DNA of 64,000 bases. Source: AP-15 sp963737145. GTDB taxonomy: Bacteria; Pseudomonadota; Alphaproteobacteria; ATCC43930; CGMCC-115725. Shown here piece by piece: positions 38,466 to 47,390 of the stretch. The DNA lies in NCBI GenBank assembly GCA_963737145.1, contig CAVTRO010000001.1, positions 1,054,001 to 1,118,000 of the forward strand, in the 5' to 3' direction. The notes beneath the pieces were generated by a model. It did no database searches, was not told the DNA's origin, and worked only from the letters and a program-made list of their open reading frames with translations. Both the position numbers and the translations under genes were made by a program. Numbering within the stretch: position 1 is the first letter of the stretch; every line of letters begins with the position of its first letter.

Positions 38466-39506
38466 ATGTTTGGAAGAATGCTGGGCTTGTTTTCCGCCGA
38501 TATGGCGATCGATCTCGGCACGGCCAACACGCTGGTCTACGTCAAGGGGCGCGGCATCGTGCTGAACGAGCCCTCGGTGGTGGCGCTCGCCAGTGTCAAA
38601 GGCCGCAAACAGGTCGTCGCGGTCGGCGAGGAAGCAAAGCTCATGCTCGGCCGCACCCCGGGCAACATCCAGGCGATCCGGCCGCTGCGCGACGGGGTCA
38701 TCGCGGATTTCGAGGTGACGGAGGAAATGATCAAACATTTCATCCGCAAAGTGCACAACCGCCGCGGCTTTGCGACGCCGCAGATCGTCGTGTGTGTTCC
38801 GTCGGGGTCGACCCCGGTGGAGCGACGGGCGATCCAGGAATCGGCGGAAAGCGCCGGCGCCAGGCGGGTATTTCTGATTGAGGAGCCGATGGCGGCGGCG
38901 ATCGGCGCCGGCCTGCCGGTGACCGAGCCGAGCGGCTCGATGGTAGTCGATATCGGGGGCGGCACGACGGAAGTCGCCGTGCTTTCGCTCGGCGGCATCG
39001 TCTACTGCCGGTCGGTTCGGATGGGCGGCGACAAGATGGACGAGGCGGTCATCGCCTATATCCGCCGCAACCATAATCTCCTGGTCGGCGAGAGCAGCGC
39101 CGAGCGCATCAAGAAGGACATCGGTTCAGCCTGCATGCCGGAGGATGGCGAGGGGAGGGTCATGGAGATCAAGGGCCGCGACCTGATGAACGGCGTGCCG
39201 AAGGAAATCGTCGTCAGCGAGCGGCAAATCTCCGAAAGCCTCGCCGAGCCGGTCGGCGCGATCATCGAGGCCGTCAAGGTCGCGCTCGAGCACACCGCAC
39301 CCGAGCTCGCCGCCGACATCGTCGATAAGGGGATTGTGCTGACCGGCGGGGGCGCCTTGCTGACCAACCTCGACCTAGTGATACGGCATGCCACGGGTCT
39401 CCCGGTCTCGATCGCCGACGACCCGCTCAGCTGCGTTGCGCTCGGCACGGGCCGCGCTCTCGAAGAGATGAAAACTCTGAGGAATGTGTTGATCAACACG
39501 TGGTAG
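38466..39506 (+). CDS. mreB: Rod shape-determining actin-like protein MreB
   Basis: A 346-residue bacterial actin that polymerises under the membrane and guides lateral wall synthesis. Phosphate-1 loop: AIDLGTANTLVYVKGRGIVLNEPS. Phosphate-2 loop: MVVDIGGGTTEVAVLSLGGI. The adenosine loop is ITLTGGGA-like (IVLTGGGALLTNLD). It is the first gene of the mreBCD-mrdA-rodA operon, with 45 bp before mreC. Confidence 0.97.
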   Translation: MFGRMLGLFSADMAIDLGTANTLVYVKGRGIVLNEPSVVALASVKGRKQVVAVGEEAKLMLGRTPGNIQAIRPLRDGVIADFEVTEEMIKHFIRKVHNRRGFATPQIVVCVPSGSTPVERRAIQESAESAGARRVFLIEEPMAAAIGAGLPVTEPSGSMVVDIGGGTTEVAVLSLGGIVYCRSVRMGGDKMDEAVIAYIRRNHNLLVGESSAERIKKDIGSACMPEDGEGRVMEIKGRDLMNGVPKEIVVSERQISESLAEPVGAIIEAVKVALEHTAPELAADIVDKGIVLTGGGALLTNLDLVIRHATGLPVSIADDPLSCVALGTGRALEEMKTLRNVLINTW

Positions 39507-39551
39507 GGATCTGGTCGAGGGTGATCTCATGACGGTTGGGCTTGAGGCAGT

Positions 39552-40451
39552 ATGATGCGTATCTCGCCAGCCCGCCGTGCCGCGATAGAGCGGATGTCCC
39601 TTGCTCTGCTGGTCGTAATTTCGGCGGCGATGATCTTCATCGGCAAGGCTGACCAGGTGGCGTTTCAATCATTGAGGAACTCGATGATGGATGCCGCCGC
39701 TCCGGCCTTGGGCATGATCTCGCGCCCCGCCGCAGCTATCGATGCCGCTATGGATCGCGTCCGCGGCTTCTTCACCGTCTACCGCGACAACGTTCGGCTC
39801 GCCGAGGAGAATGAGAGGTTGCTGGGCTGGCAACAGGTTGCTTTGAGGCTTTCAGCGGAAAACGCAGAGTTGCGCGAGCTGGCGAAACTGGTGCCGGAGC
39901 CGGCTATTTCCTTTGTCACGGCACGAGTGATTGCGGATTCGGGCGGCGCTTATGCCCGCAGCCTGATGGTCAATGCCGGTCGTGACAACGGCGTGACGCG
40001 CGGCCAGGCAGCCATGACCGGAGAAGGTCTGGTCGGCCGCGTCGCTGAGGTCGGAAACCGGGCGGCGCGAATTCTGTTGATGACAGATTTGAACTCGCGT
40101 GTGCCGGTCGTCGTCGACGGCACCCGCCAGCGGGCGATCCTCGCCGGCGACAACTCCGCCCGGCCGAGCCTGCGTTACGTGGATTCGGGCGGAACGATAC
40201 GGATCGGCGACAGGATCGTCACCTCGGGCCAGGGCGGCGTCTTCCCGCCGGGGCTTCCGGTGGGTGTCGTCGTCAGCGTCGACAGCGAAGGAGCTCGCGT
40301 CGAGCCCTCTGCGGCGTTATCGCGGGTCGATTATCTCCGGCTCGTCGATTATGGTCTCGCCGAAGCCCTGCCCAATCCACTGGCAATCTCCGCGCGTGGC
40401 GGTAAGCGCGCGGAACCCGCGGTCGGCGGCCCGCCGACGCTGCGGCGCTGA
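39552..40451 (+). CDS. mreC: Rod shape-determining protein MreC
   Basis: A 299-residue periplasmic scaffold with a single helix (residues 16-33). A coiled coil (VRLAEENERLLGWQQVALRL) precedes the paired beta-barrel domains, with signatures ARVIADSGGAYARSLMVNAG and GLVGRVAEVGNRAARILLMT. It links MreB to PBP2. The C-terminal tail is Pro/Arg rich. Confidence 0.93.
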   Translation: MMRISPARRAAIERMSLALLVVISAAMIFIGKADQVAFQSLRNSMMDAAAPALGMISRPAAAIDAAMDRVRGFFTVYRDNVRLAEENERLLGWQQVALRLSAENAELRELAKLVPEPAISFVTARVIADSGGAYARSLMVNAGRDNGVTRGQAAMTGEGLVGRVAEVGNRAARILLMTDLNSRVPVVVDGTRQRAILAGDNSARPSLRYVDSGGTIRIGDRIVTSGQGGVFPPGLPVGVVVSVDSEGARVEPSAALSRVDYLRLVDYGLAEALPNPLAISARGGKRAEPAVGGPPTLRR

Positions 40452-40491
40452 GCGGGACGCAGCAGGCTCTCTTCGGGGCCGGGACAAAGGC

Positions 40492-40971
40492 ATGATCAAC
40501 GTGCTGCCCGTTGTAACAACAATAGTGGCAGCGCTCTTATCGATCGAGCCGCTGCATCTTGACGGCTACGCGGGCCTGACGCCTGCCTTCACGCTGATGG
40601 CCACTTACCATTGGACGATTTACCGGCCGGATTTGCTGCCGGCTCCGTTGCTGTTCCTGATCGGCACGATCCAAGATTTGCTCTCCGGCGGACTGCCCGG
40701 GGTGACTGCGGTCACGCTATTGCTCGCGCGGGCGATCATAGTGCCCCAGCGGCAGTATGTTGTTGATCGGCCCTTCCCGTTCGTCTGGGCCGGCTTCACG
40801 CTCTTGGCCGGCGGGGCGATGCTGTTCTCATGGGCATTGCACTCGCTGCTTTCCGCGGAATTGCTGGATCTGCAAGGCCCGATATTGCGCACGGGGCTGA
40901 CCATCTCGGTCTTCCCGATCGCCAGTTTTTTGCTGGGCCGCAGCCAACGTGCGCTGATCGGTGCGGACTGA
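40492..40971 (+). CDS. mreD: Rod shape-determining protein MreD
   Basis: A 159-residue membrane protein with about five helices. The ATG at 40492 (MINVLPVVTTIV) is chosen, 40 bp after mreC. The family block LFLIGTIQDLLSGGLPGVTA is present. It ends 5 bp before the PBP2 start. Identification rests on topology, this block and operon position. Confidence 0.9.
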   Translation: MINVLPVVTTIVAALLSIEPLHLDGYAGLTPAFTLMATYHWTIYRPDLLPAPLLFLIGTIQDLLSGGLPGVTAVTLLLARAIIVPQRQYVVDRPFPFVWAGFTLLAGGAMLFSWALHSLLSAELLDLQGPILRTGLTISVFPIASFLLGRSQRALIGAD

Positions 40972-40976
40972 TCGCA

Positions 40977-42869
40977 ATGCGGCGGGATGCGCTTCGCCAA
41001 AAGCTGTTCACCCGGCGCGCGGCAATCCTCGCCGGCGGTCAGGCACTGCTTCTCGCCGCCATTGGCGGGCGGATGTACCAGCTGCAGATTGTGGATTTGG
41101 AGCGTTACACGGTTCTCGCCGACGAAAACCGCATCAGCTTGCGGCTCATTGCGCCGGTGCGCGGGAGAATTCTCGACCGCTTCGGGATCGCCCTCGCCGA
41201 CAACCAGCAAGATTATCACCTCGTCATCGTCCCCGAGCAGGCCGGCGATGTCGCGGCGGCTCTCGACGCAGTCGGCGCCCTGATCGAGGTCAGCGAGACC
41301 GACCGCCGCCGCGTCTTGCGCGAGATCCGGCGCAAACATTCCTTCGTACCCATCATCGTCCGGCCCAACCTCGGTTGGGACGAAATGGCGCGCATCGAGG
41401 TCGCAATTCCGGAACTGCCCGGCCTGTCGATCGACCAGGGTGTAACCCGCCAGTACCCCCTCGGCGAGACCACGGCCCATGTCGTCGGCTATGTCGCGGC
41501 GGTTTCCGAGCAGGAACTCGACGGCGATCCCTTGCTCGAATTGCCGGATTTTCGCATCGGCAAGAGCGGGGTCGAGAAGTCGCAAGATTTGCAACTGCGC
41601 GGCACCGCGGGGACGAGCCAGATCGAGGTCAATGCCCTCGGCCGGGTCGTACGCGAGCTCGCCAGGGTCGCCGGAAAACCGGGGCAGGACGCAGTCACCG
41701 GTCTCGACATGGCGATGCAGGAGTTCGTCACTCGCCGCTGCAGCACCGAGCAGAGCGTCGCGTGCGTGGTGCTCGATGCGCGCACCGGCGATGTCCTGGC
41801 TCTCGTCTCCAGCCCTAGTTTCGACCCGATGCCGTTCTCGACCGGACTCACCTCGGCGATGTGGCAGGAGCTTTCGAACGATCCGCGCAAGCCGCTCTCG
41901 AACAAGGTGATCGCCGGCGTCTACCCGCCGGGCTCGACCTTCAAGCCGGTGGTTGCGTCAGCCGCGCTGACTGCGGGCGTTCTGACCCCCCAGACCTCGT
42001 TTACCTGCCCCGGATATCTCCAACTCGGCAACGCGACCTTTCACTGCTGGCGGCATGGCGGTCACGGCACCTTGCGCCTGCGGGACGCCATTAAGAAATC
42101 TTGTGACGTCTTCTTTTACGAGACGGCGCGGCGGGTCGGTATCGACCGGCTCGCGGCGATGGCCCGCCGGTTCGGCTTTGGCGGCGTCCTCGGCATCGAC
42201 ATCCCGGGCGAGCGGCCGGGCCTGATCCCGAGCCGCGAATGGAAATTCGCGACCAGCGGCAGCGCTTGGACCCAAGGAGAGACATTGATCGCGGGGATCG
42301 GCCAGGGATCGGTGCTGGCGACGCCGTTGCAGCTCGCCACGATGGTTGCGCGGCTCGTCACCGGCCGGGCCGTAACACCCCGGCTCGTCCGCTCCGAGGG
42401 GTTGATGCGGCCCGGCGGCAGCCCCGCGCCTGGCGACTTCCCCCCTCTCGGTCTCCACCCACATACCATCGCCCTGGTGCTCGATGGGATGAACGCGGTT
42501 GTCAACGAGCCGGGCGGGACCGCGTACGCCGCGCGAATCCGCGAGCCGGGTTTTGCGATGGGCGGCAAGTCGGGCACCTCGCAAGTCCGCCATATCAGCG
42601 ACTATGAGCGGGCGCGAGGAATCCGCAAGGCCCGGCAGATCCCGTGGAAGGATCGCGACCACGCGCTGTTCCTCGCCTTCGCGCCGGTTGGCGCACCGCG
42701 ATATGTGTGCGCGACGGTGGTCGAGCACGGCGGCAACAGCGGCGGCGGCGGCTCGGCTGTCGCGGCGCCGATCTGCCGCGATGTTCTGCTGGAGGTACAA
42801 CGGCGCGATCCCGCCCGGCGGGTTCCCGGCGCGGAGGCAGTGGCCCAGGTGAACGCGACGGGCGGCTGA
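40977..42869 (+). CDS. mrdA: Penicillin-binding protein 2 (transpeptidase)
   Basis: A 630-residue class B PBP that cross-links lateral wall peptidoglycan. The ATG at 40977 gives a short cytoplasmic tail and one helix; an upstream in-frame start runs back into mreD. The active-site Ser is in YPPGSTFKPVVAS, the second motif is in IKKSCDVFFYE (SxD/N type), and the third is GGKSGTSQV. RGRILDRFGIALADN marks the N-terminal dimerisation region. Confidence 0.95.
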   Translation: MRRDALRQKLFTRRAAILAGGQALLLAAIGGRMYQLQIVDLERYTVLADENRISLRLIAPVRGRILDRFGIALADNQQDYHLVIVPEQAGDVAAALDAVGALIEVSETDRRRVLREIRRKHSFVPIIVRPNLGWDEMARIEVAIPELPGLSIDQGVTRQYPLGETTAHVVGYVAAVSEQELDGDPLLELPDFRIGKSGVEKSQDLQLRGTAGTSQIEVNALGRVVRELARVAGKPGQDAVTGLDMAMQEFVTRRCSTEQSVACVVLDARTGDVLALVSSPSFDPMPFSTGLTSAMWQELSNDPRKPLSNKVIAGVYPPGSTFKPVVASAALTAGVLTPQTSFTCPGYLQLGNATFHCWRHGGHGTLRLRDAIKKSCDVFFYETARRVGIDRLAAMARRFGFGGVLGIDIPGERPGLIPSREWKFATSGSAWTQGETLIAGIGQGSVLATPLQLATMVARLVTGRAVTPRLVRSEGLMRPGGSPAPGDFPPLGLHPHTIALVLDGMNAVVNEPGGTAYAARIREPGFAMGGKSGTSQVRHISDYERARGIRKARQIPWKDRDHALFLAFAPVGAPRYVCATVVEHGGNSGGGGSAVAAPICRDVLLEVQRRDPARRVPGAEAVAQVNATGG

Positions 42870-42872
42870 GCC

Positions 42873-44024
42873 GTGGCTGGTCTGACCTCCGACCTCGGGC
42901 ATGAGCTCAGTTTTTTAGACAAGCTCTGCAGCATCAGCTGGGGGCTGGTGGTGCTGGTGTTCATCGCCGCGGCTTGCGGTATTGCAGTGTTATATTCAGC
43001 CGCCGACGGCGATATGCAGCCCTGGGCAGCGACCCAGATAATTCGGTTTGGCATAGCGCTCGTCCCGATGATCGGCGCAGCGCTGCTCGGCATCCGACAT
43101 TGGTACCGGGGGGCGTATTGGATCTACGCGGTTGCGCTGGCGCTGGTTGTGGCGGTCGATCTGCGCGGGTTTGTCGGGATGGGGGCGCGCCGCTGGATCG
43201 ATCTCGGGCTGATCCAGCTCCAGCCGTCATCGTTGATGAACATCGCGTTGGTGCTCGCTCTCGCGCGCTATTTTCATGCCCGCTCCGATGAGGACCTCGC
43301 CCGACTGCGATACCTGATACCGCCCGCGCTGATGATCCTGATACCCGCAGCGTTGGTGCTGAAACAGCCCGACCTCGGTACCGCGATGATGTTGCTGATA
43401 ACTGGTGCTGCCCTGTTCTTCATAGCCGGCGTGCGCCTGCGGTACTTCGCGTTGATGGCGCTCGGCGCCGCGGCCGCCGTGCCGGCCGGGTGGCATTTCC
43501 TGCGCGACTACCAGAAAAACCGGATCTATACCTTTCTCGACCCGGAGAGCGACCCGCTGGGCGCCGGCTATCACATTCTGCAATCGAAAATCGCGCTCGG
43601 CGCGGGAGGCTTCTTCGGCAGAGGTTTTCTCAACGGCAGCCAGAGCCATCTGAGCTTCCTGCCGGAAAAGCAGACCGATTTCATCTTCACGACGTTGGCC
43701 GAGGAGTTCGGCTTTGTCGGCGGCGCCGGCCTGCTCGCGCTCTATACGCTGATGATCGCCTATGGGTTTGTAATCGCCCTGCCGTGCCGCAGCCATTTCG
43801 GCCGCCTGCTCGGGCTCGGGATCGTAACGAATTTCTCGCTCTATGTGTTCATCAACACGGCGATGGTCATGGGCCTGCTCCCGGTGGTCGGCGTGCCATT
43901 GCCGCTGATTTCCTACGGCGGCACCGCGATGCTCGCCGTGATGTTCGGCTTCGGCCTGCTGCTCAACGTCGGCGTCCACCGCGAAGCCCGCCTCGGCCCC
44001 AAGGGCGAAGCGCAGGCCGGGTAG
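42873..44024 (+). CDS. rodA: Peptidoglycan glycosyltransferase RodA
   Basis: A 383-residue SEDS-family polymerase with about ten helices that partners PBP2. A GTG start at 42873 lies 3 bp after the mrdA stop. Motifs include GMGARRWIDLGLIQLQPSS, LKQPDLGTAMMLL, SHLSFLPEKQTDFIFTTLAE and VVGVPLPLISYGGTAMLAVM. It is the last gene of the elongation operon and is convergent with the LuxR-type regulator gene. Confidence 0.95.
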   Translation: MAGLTSDLGHELSFLDKLCSISWGLVVLVFIAAACGIAVLYSAADGDMQPWAATQIIRFGIALVPMIGAALLGIRHWYRGAYWIYAVALALVVAVDLRGFVGMGARRWIDLGLIQLQPSSLMNIALVLALARYFHARSDEDLARLRYLIPPALMILIPAALVLKQPDLGTAMMLLITGAALFFIAGVRLRYFALMALGAAAAVPAGWHFLRDYQKNRIYTFLDPESDPLGAGYHILQSKIALGAGGFFGRGFLNGSQSHLSFLPEKQTDFIFTTLAEEFGFVGGAGLLALYTLMIAYGFVIALPCRSHFGRLLGLGIVTNFSLYVFINTAMVMGLLPVVGVPLPLISYGGTAMLAVMFGFGLLLNVGVHREARLGPKGEAQAG

Positions 44025-44052
44025 TCCGAAATCAGGTGCTGGCGTATTGGGC

Positions 44053-44598
44053 TCAAAATTCCACGATCTGTTGCCGCATTCCCTTGGCTACGGCTTCGGC
44101 GCGGGACGCGGCGCCGAGCTTTCGGAACAGCGATTCGATGTGGAACTTGACGGTGTGCGGCGAAATTCCGAGCAGCCGCGCCACCTCCTTGGTGGTCAAC
44201 CCATTGCCCAGAGCGCCGAGCACCTCGATTTCGCGCGGCGTCAGCAGGACCGGCGGGTCCTCCGGCAACGCGTCGAAATTTCGCGTTTGTGGAGGTGTCG
44301 CATGTACCGTCAGTCCCACTGCGACGGCGCGCAGCGCGGCATCGATTTGAGCCGCGCCGGCGTCGGCCGGAAGCCAGCCGGCGAACGCCCCGCCAACCGC
44401 GCCGACCGCGACGGCTGCGCCCGGCAGAGCGGTGTCGGCGGCACCATCGGTCAGGACTGCATCGGGAGATGCCGTTGCATCCACAAGCTGGTGCCCGCAC
44501 TGCGCAACGAGCGCGGCGAGCCGGTGTTGCGCCGCCGCGTTCGAGGCCAGCACGGCAACGCGAAGCCGGTCGGGGGTTCCGGCCGCCCGCGCCCTCAT
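44053..44598 (-). CDS. LuxR-type DNA-binding regulator with a non-canonical receiver-like domain
   Basis: A 181-residue protein. The C-terminal GerE/LuxR helix-turn-helix is clear at residues 118-172 (LTPREIEVLGALGNGLTTKE; GISPHTVKFHIESLFRKLGA). Residues 12-100 have the length and alternating hydrophobic pattern of a receiver (RLRVAVLASNAAAQHRLAAL) but lack the acidic pair and phosphoacceptor Asp. The ATG at 44598 overlaps the stop of the upstream HtrA-like gene, so the two are coupled. Output may be phosphorylation-independent. Confidence 0.8.
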   Translation of the reverse strand: MRARAAGTPDRLRVAVLASNAAAQHRLAALVAQCGHQLVDATASPDAVLTDGAADTALPGAAVAVGAVGGAFAGWLPADAGAAQIDAALRAVAVGLTVHATPPQTRNFDALPEDPPVLLTPREIEVLGALGNGLTTKEVARLLGISPHTVKFHIESLFRKLGAASRAEAVAKGMRQQIVEF

Positions 44599-45497
44599 CT
44601 CTCCGGGCGGACGCCGACAGTTACCGCAATCGAGACGGGCTTCTCGGCCCGGATCAGATGCAGTTCTACCTGCTTCCCGACCGAATCCGGCCCGAGATAT
44701 TGGGCGACCGCAGTCGGGCTCGTGACGCTTTCGCCCGCAATCTTCACGAGAATGTCGCCGGCGTGTAGGTTTGCTCGGGCTGCGGGGCCGTCCTTCGAGA
44801 CGCTCATCACCATCAGGCCCTGCGACTGGCCGGGTTCGGCCTGGAGCGCTTCCGGCACGAGGACGGGTTGAAGCGCGAGGCCAAGCCAGCCCCGTTCCAC
44901 CCATCCTTTCGCGAGCAGCGGGTCGAGCACCGCTTCGACCGTAGGGGCCGGGATTACCAGAACGCGCCCGCGGGGTCCCAACGTCGAGATGCCGAGAAGA
45001 CCCCCGCCGGGATCGAGCACCGGCCCTCCCTCCTCCCGCGGAGTGACGCCAATGTCGAGGGTGATGCGCCGATCGATCCGACCCCCTGCGCGGCTGTGCC
45101 ATGAGGGGCCGACCGAATGGATCACGCCCAGCCGCACGGAAATGCCGCCGTCATCGGCGCCAAGGGCGAGAGCGAGCCCGCCGGGTTGCGGCTCATCCGC
45201 CGGAAGCGGCGCCGGATCAGGCGTGCCGTCGAGGCTCAAGGCGACTACGTTGGTGCCGGGGTCGCGGCCGGCAAGGCGCGCCGTGAAGGCGCTTCCGTCG
45301 GCCAATGTCACCTGCGCCTCGCCGGCGTCGGGAAACCTTTGCTCGGAGGCCACGACGACGTCTTTGCGCCAGAGCGTTCCGGACCGCATCCGGTGCCCCG
45401 GCATTGCCACGGCGGCAACCAGAGGCCGGGCGAGCCTGACGCGCTCCGCCAGCGCTTCGGACAAGTTGGCCAGAGGGTTTTTGGCAATATCGGCCAT
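44595..45497 (-). CDS. HtrA-like trypsin-fold protein with PDZ domain, catalytic triad lost
   Basis: A 300-residue protein without an obvious signal peptide. Residues 25-195 follow the HtrA trypsin-fold pattern. The His position reads VVVASEQRF, the Asp position DPGTNVVALSL (Asn83), and the Ser position PREEGGPVLD (Glu156 instead of the GNSGGP serine). All three triad residues are therefore absent. A PDZ domain occupies about residues 204-295 (RGWLGLALQPVLVPEAL; ANLHAGDILVKIAGESV). It is translationally coupled to the LuxR-type gene. I infer a sensing or binding role rather than proteolysis. Confidence 0.75.
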   Translation of the reverse strand: MADIAKNPLANLSEALAERVRLARPLVAAVAMPGHRMRSGTLWRKDVVVASEQRFPDAGEAQVTLADGSAFTARLAGRDPGTNVVALSLDGTPDPAPLPADEPQPGGLALALGADDGGISVRLGVIHSVGPSWHSRAGGRIDRRITLDIGVTPREEGGPVLDPGGGLLGISTLGPRGRVLVIPAPTVEAVLDPLLAKGWVERGWLGLALQPVLVPEALQAEPGQSQGLMVMSVSKDGPAARANLHAGDILVKIAGESVTSPTAVAQYLGPDSVGKQVELHLIRAEKPVSIAVTVGVRPER

Positions 45498-45662
45498 GAT
45501 CTTTTCTCCTATTCGACTCTGTCAGGAGAATGGTTTCGGCCGAGACTCGGCACCACCGGCCGGATGGGGAGGCTGGCGTTGCAACTCGCTAGCCGGCTCT
45601 GCGGATCGCAATTAAGCTGTACCCACACTTATGAGTGCAGTCACGACTCGAAGGACGGAAAC

Positions 45663-46514
45663 ATGGAATTTGGCGCTTTGATGTTTTTCACCGATTATGC
45701 GATCCCGGCGACTGAATTCGCCCGGGCGCTCGAAGCGCGAGGGTTCGAGTTGGTCTGGGCGCCCGAGCATTCGCACATCCCGACTTCGCGCAAATCGCCC
45801 TGGCCGGGCGGTGGGGAATTGCCCAAGGTGTACTGCGAGGCGATGGACCCGTTTGTGTCGCTGACCGCCGCCGCGGTCGCGACAAAGACGCTCAAGGTCG
45901 CGACCGGCGTGTGTCTGGTCCAGCAGCGCGACCCGATCCAGACGGCGAAGCTCGTCGCATCAATCGATCAGGTCTCGGGCGGACGATTTTTGTTCGGCGT
46001 CGGCGGCGGCTGGAACGCGGAGGAAATGGCTGATCACGGGACGGAGTTCCGCACGCGTTTCAAACTGATGCGCGAGCGGATCGAGGCGATGAAGGAGATT
46101 TGGACCAAAACCAAGGCCGAGTACCACGGCGAAATGGTCGATTTCCCGGAAATGATGGCGTGGCCAAAGCCGGTCCAGAAGCCGCACCCGCCGATCCTTG
46201 TCGGCGGCGCCTTCCCGCAGGCGGCGCGGCGTGCGGTGCGCTACGGCGACGGCTGGGCGCCGATTGCCGGGCGCGGGCCTGACGGCGACGTCCTTGAGCT
46301 GCTGCCGCGGTTTCACCAGATGCTGTCGGAGGCCGGACGCGACCCGCAATCGGTGCCGGTCACCCTCTTCGGCGCCACCGAGGATGCCGGCCGGCTTGCC
46401 CGCTTTCGCGACAACGGGATCGCCCGGACCGTCGTGATGCTGCCCTCGGCGAACAGCGACACCATTCTGCCGACGCTGGACCGTTGGGCCGAGCTGATCC
46501 GTCGTGTGGGGTAG
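45663..46514 (+). CDS. LLM-class F420-dependent-type oxidoreductase
   Basis: A 283-residue luciferase-like TIM-barrel protein resembling the TIGR03619 group. The ATG at 45663 (MEFGALMFFTDYAIPATEF) is chosen over a long upstream extension. Signatures are GFELVWAPEHSHIP, LLASIDQVSGGRFLFGVGGGWN-like residues, and HPPILVGGAFPQAARRAVRYGDGW. Its substrate is unknown. It is divergent from the HtrA-like gene across a 165-bp promoter gap. Confidence 0.87.
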   Translation: MEFGALMFFTDYAIPATEFARALEARGFELVWAPEHSHIPTSRKSPWPGGGELPKVYCEAMDPFVSLTAAAVATKTLKVATGVCLVQQRDPIQTAKLVASIDQVSGGRFLFGVGGGWNAEEMADHGTEFRTRFKLMRERIEAMKEIWTKTKAEYHGEMVDFPEMMAWPKPVQKPHPPILVGGAFPQAARRAVRYGDGWAPIAGRGPDGDVLELLPRFHQMLSEAGRDPQSVPVTLFGATEDAGRLARFRDNGIARTVVMLPSANSDTILPTLDRWAELIRRVG

Positions 46515-46528
46515 TCAGCCGCGGTGCC

Positions 46529-47122
46529 ATGGGCAGGTCCGTAACGGTGCTAATGCGGTCGATCAAGATTGCGATCGTTGCCGTCGGGCTGACCGCCGGT
46601 TCCTGCGGCGCATATTGGGGCGCCATCCAATATCAAGGCAATTTCCACACGGTAGAGGAAGGCGCGCTTTACCGATCCGCCCAGCTGAGCAAAGACGAGC
46701 TGCAGAGCGCGATCCGCGACCACAAGATCCGATCGGTCCTCAATCTGCGCGGCGCTCATCCGGGACAATCCTGGTACGACCAAGAACTCGCTCTGTCGCA
46801 GGCGCTCGGCGTCGCGCATTATGACTACGCTCTTTCCTCCCATCGCTTTGTGACACGGCAGCAGATCGGCGAGGTGCTCAACATCGTCCGGGATGCGCCG
46901 AAGCCGCTTCTCGTGCACTGCAAGGCCGGGGCCGATCGGACGGGACTAGTCTCGGCGCTCTACCGTTTCGCCGCGGAGGGGGTCAGCGCAGATCAAGCCG
47001 ACCGAGAGCTTTCGCTGGTCTATGGCCACTTTCCATATCTCGCGAGCCGGTCCAAAGCCATGGACGACAGTTTCTGGGCGTTTGTCGGCACGCAAGGTTC
47101 TTCCGCCAAGCGCGCGGATTGA
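46529..47122 (+). CDS. Dual-specificity/tyrosine phosphatase-like membrane-anchored protein
   Basis: A 197-residue protein with an N-terminal hydrophobic anchor (IKIAIVAVGLTAGSCGAYWG). The phosphatase P-loop VHCKAGADRTGL follows (Cys131, Arg137; CX5R). An upstream aspartate loop and the YRSAQLSKDEL start are typical of bacterial DSP-like phosphatases. The start MGRSVTVLMRS is chosen within a slightly longer frame. It is the last chromosomal gene before the tRNA-Met junction. Confidence 0.85.
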   Translation: MGRSVTVLMRSIKIAIVAVGLTAGSCGAYWGAIQYQGNFHTVEEGALYRSAQLSKDELQSAIRDHKIRSVLNLRGAHPGQSWYDQELALSQALGVAHYDYALSSHRFVTRQQIGEVLNIVRDAPKPLLVHCKAGADRTGLVSALYRFAAEGVSADQADRELSLVYGHFPYLASRSKAMDDSFWAFVGTQGSSAKRAD

Positions 47123-47143
47123 CATCAGGTGAAGCGGCGAGGT

Positions 47144-47188
47144 TGGTTGCGGGGGTAGGATTTGAACCTACGACCTTCAGGTTATGAG
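47144..47188 (-). tRNA. 3' part of a tRNA-Met gene (attachment site of the ICE)
   Basis: On the minus strand this reads anticodon loop CTCATAA, anticodon-stem 3' arm CCTGA, variable loop, T-arm GTTCAAATC and acceptor CCCCGCA, then ACCA. The 5' arm expected next to the anticodon (TCAGG) is replaced by unrelated sequence. Only the 3' part is therefore present and it cannot fold as a tRNA. This is the classic footprint of integration into a tRNA 3' end, and a broken tyrosine integrase follows 200 bp away. Confidence 0.85.
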
Positions 47189-47390
47189 ACACGTGACGCG
47201 AATTTACGCCAGCCTAGCCAGTCGCATCTGTTCGTGTCCAGGAACACCATAAGCTTCTGACTACGCTTGCTTTTCGAGTCCGATCTACTCACCCTTTCCG
47301 GCGACGCGATATCCCCAGTTCTCCGTCTTGGCGCTTCCACGACGCTGCCACGGGGTAGCTCGGAGGGCCCCAGGCAGAGCAGGTGTAGAC

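Noticed and set aside
45117..45662. Long N-terminal extension of the second luciferase-like monooxygenase
   Set aside because: It covers the promoter gap and the antisense of the HtrA-like gene; family similarity begins at the ATG at 45663.
46983..47192. Small minus-strand ORF starting MSHNLKVVGSNPTPATN
   Set aside because: It is the translated tRNA-Met 3' end running antisense into the phosphatase gene, a common spurious call.
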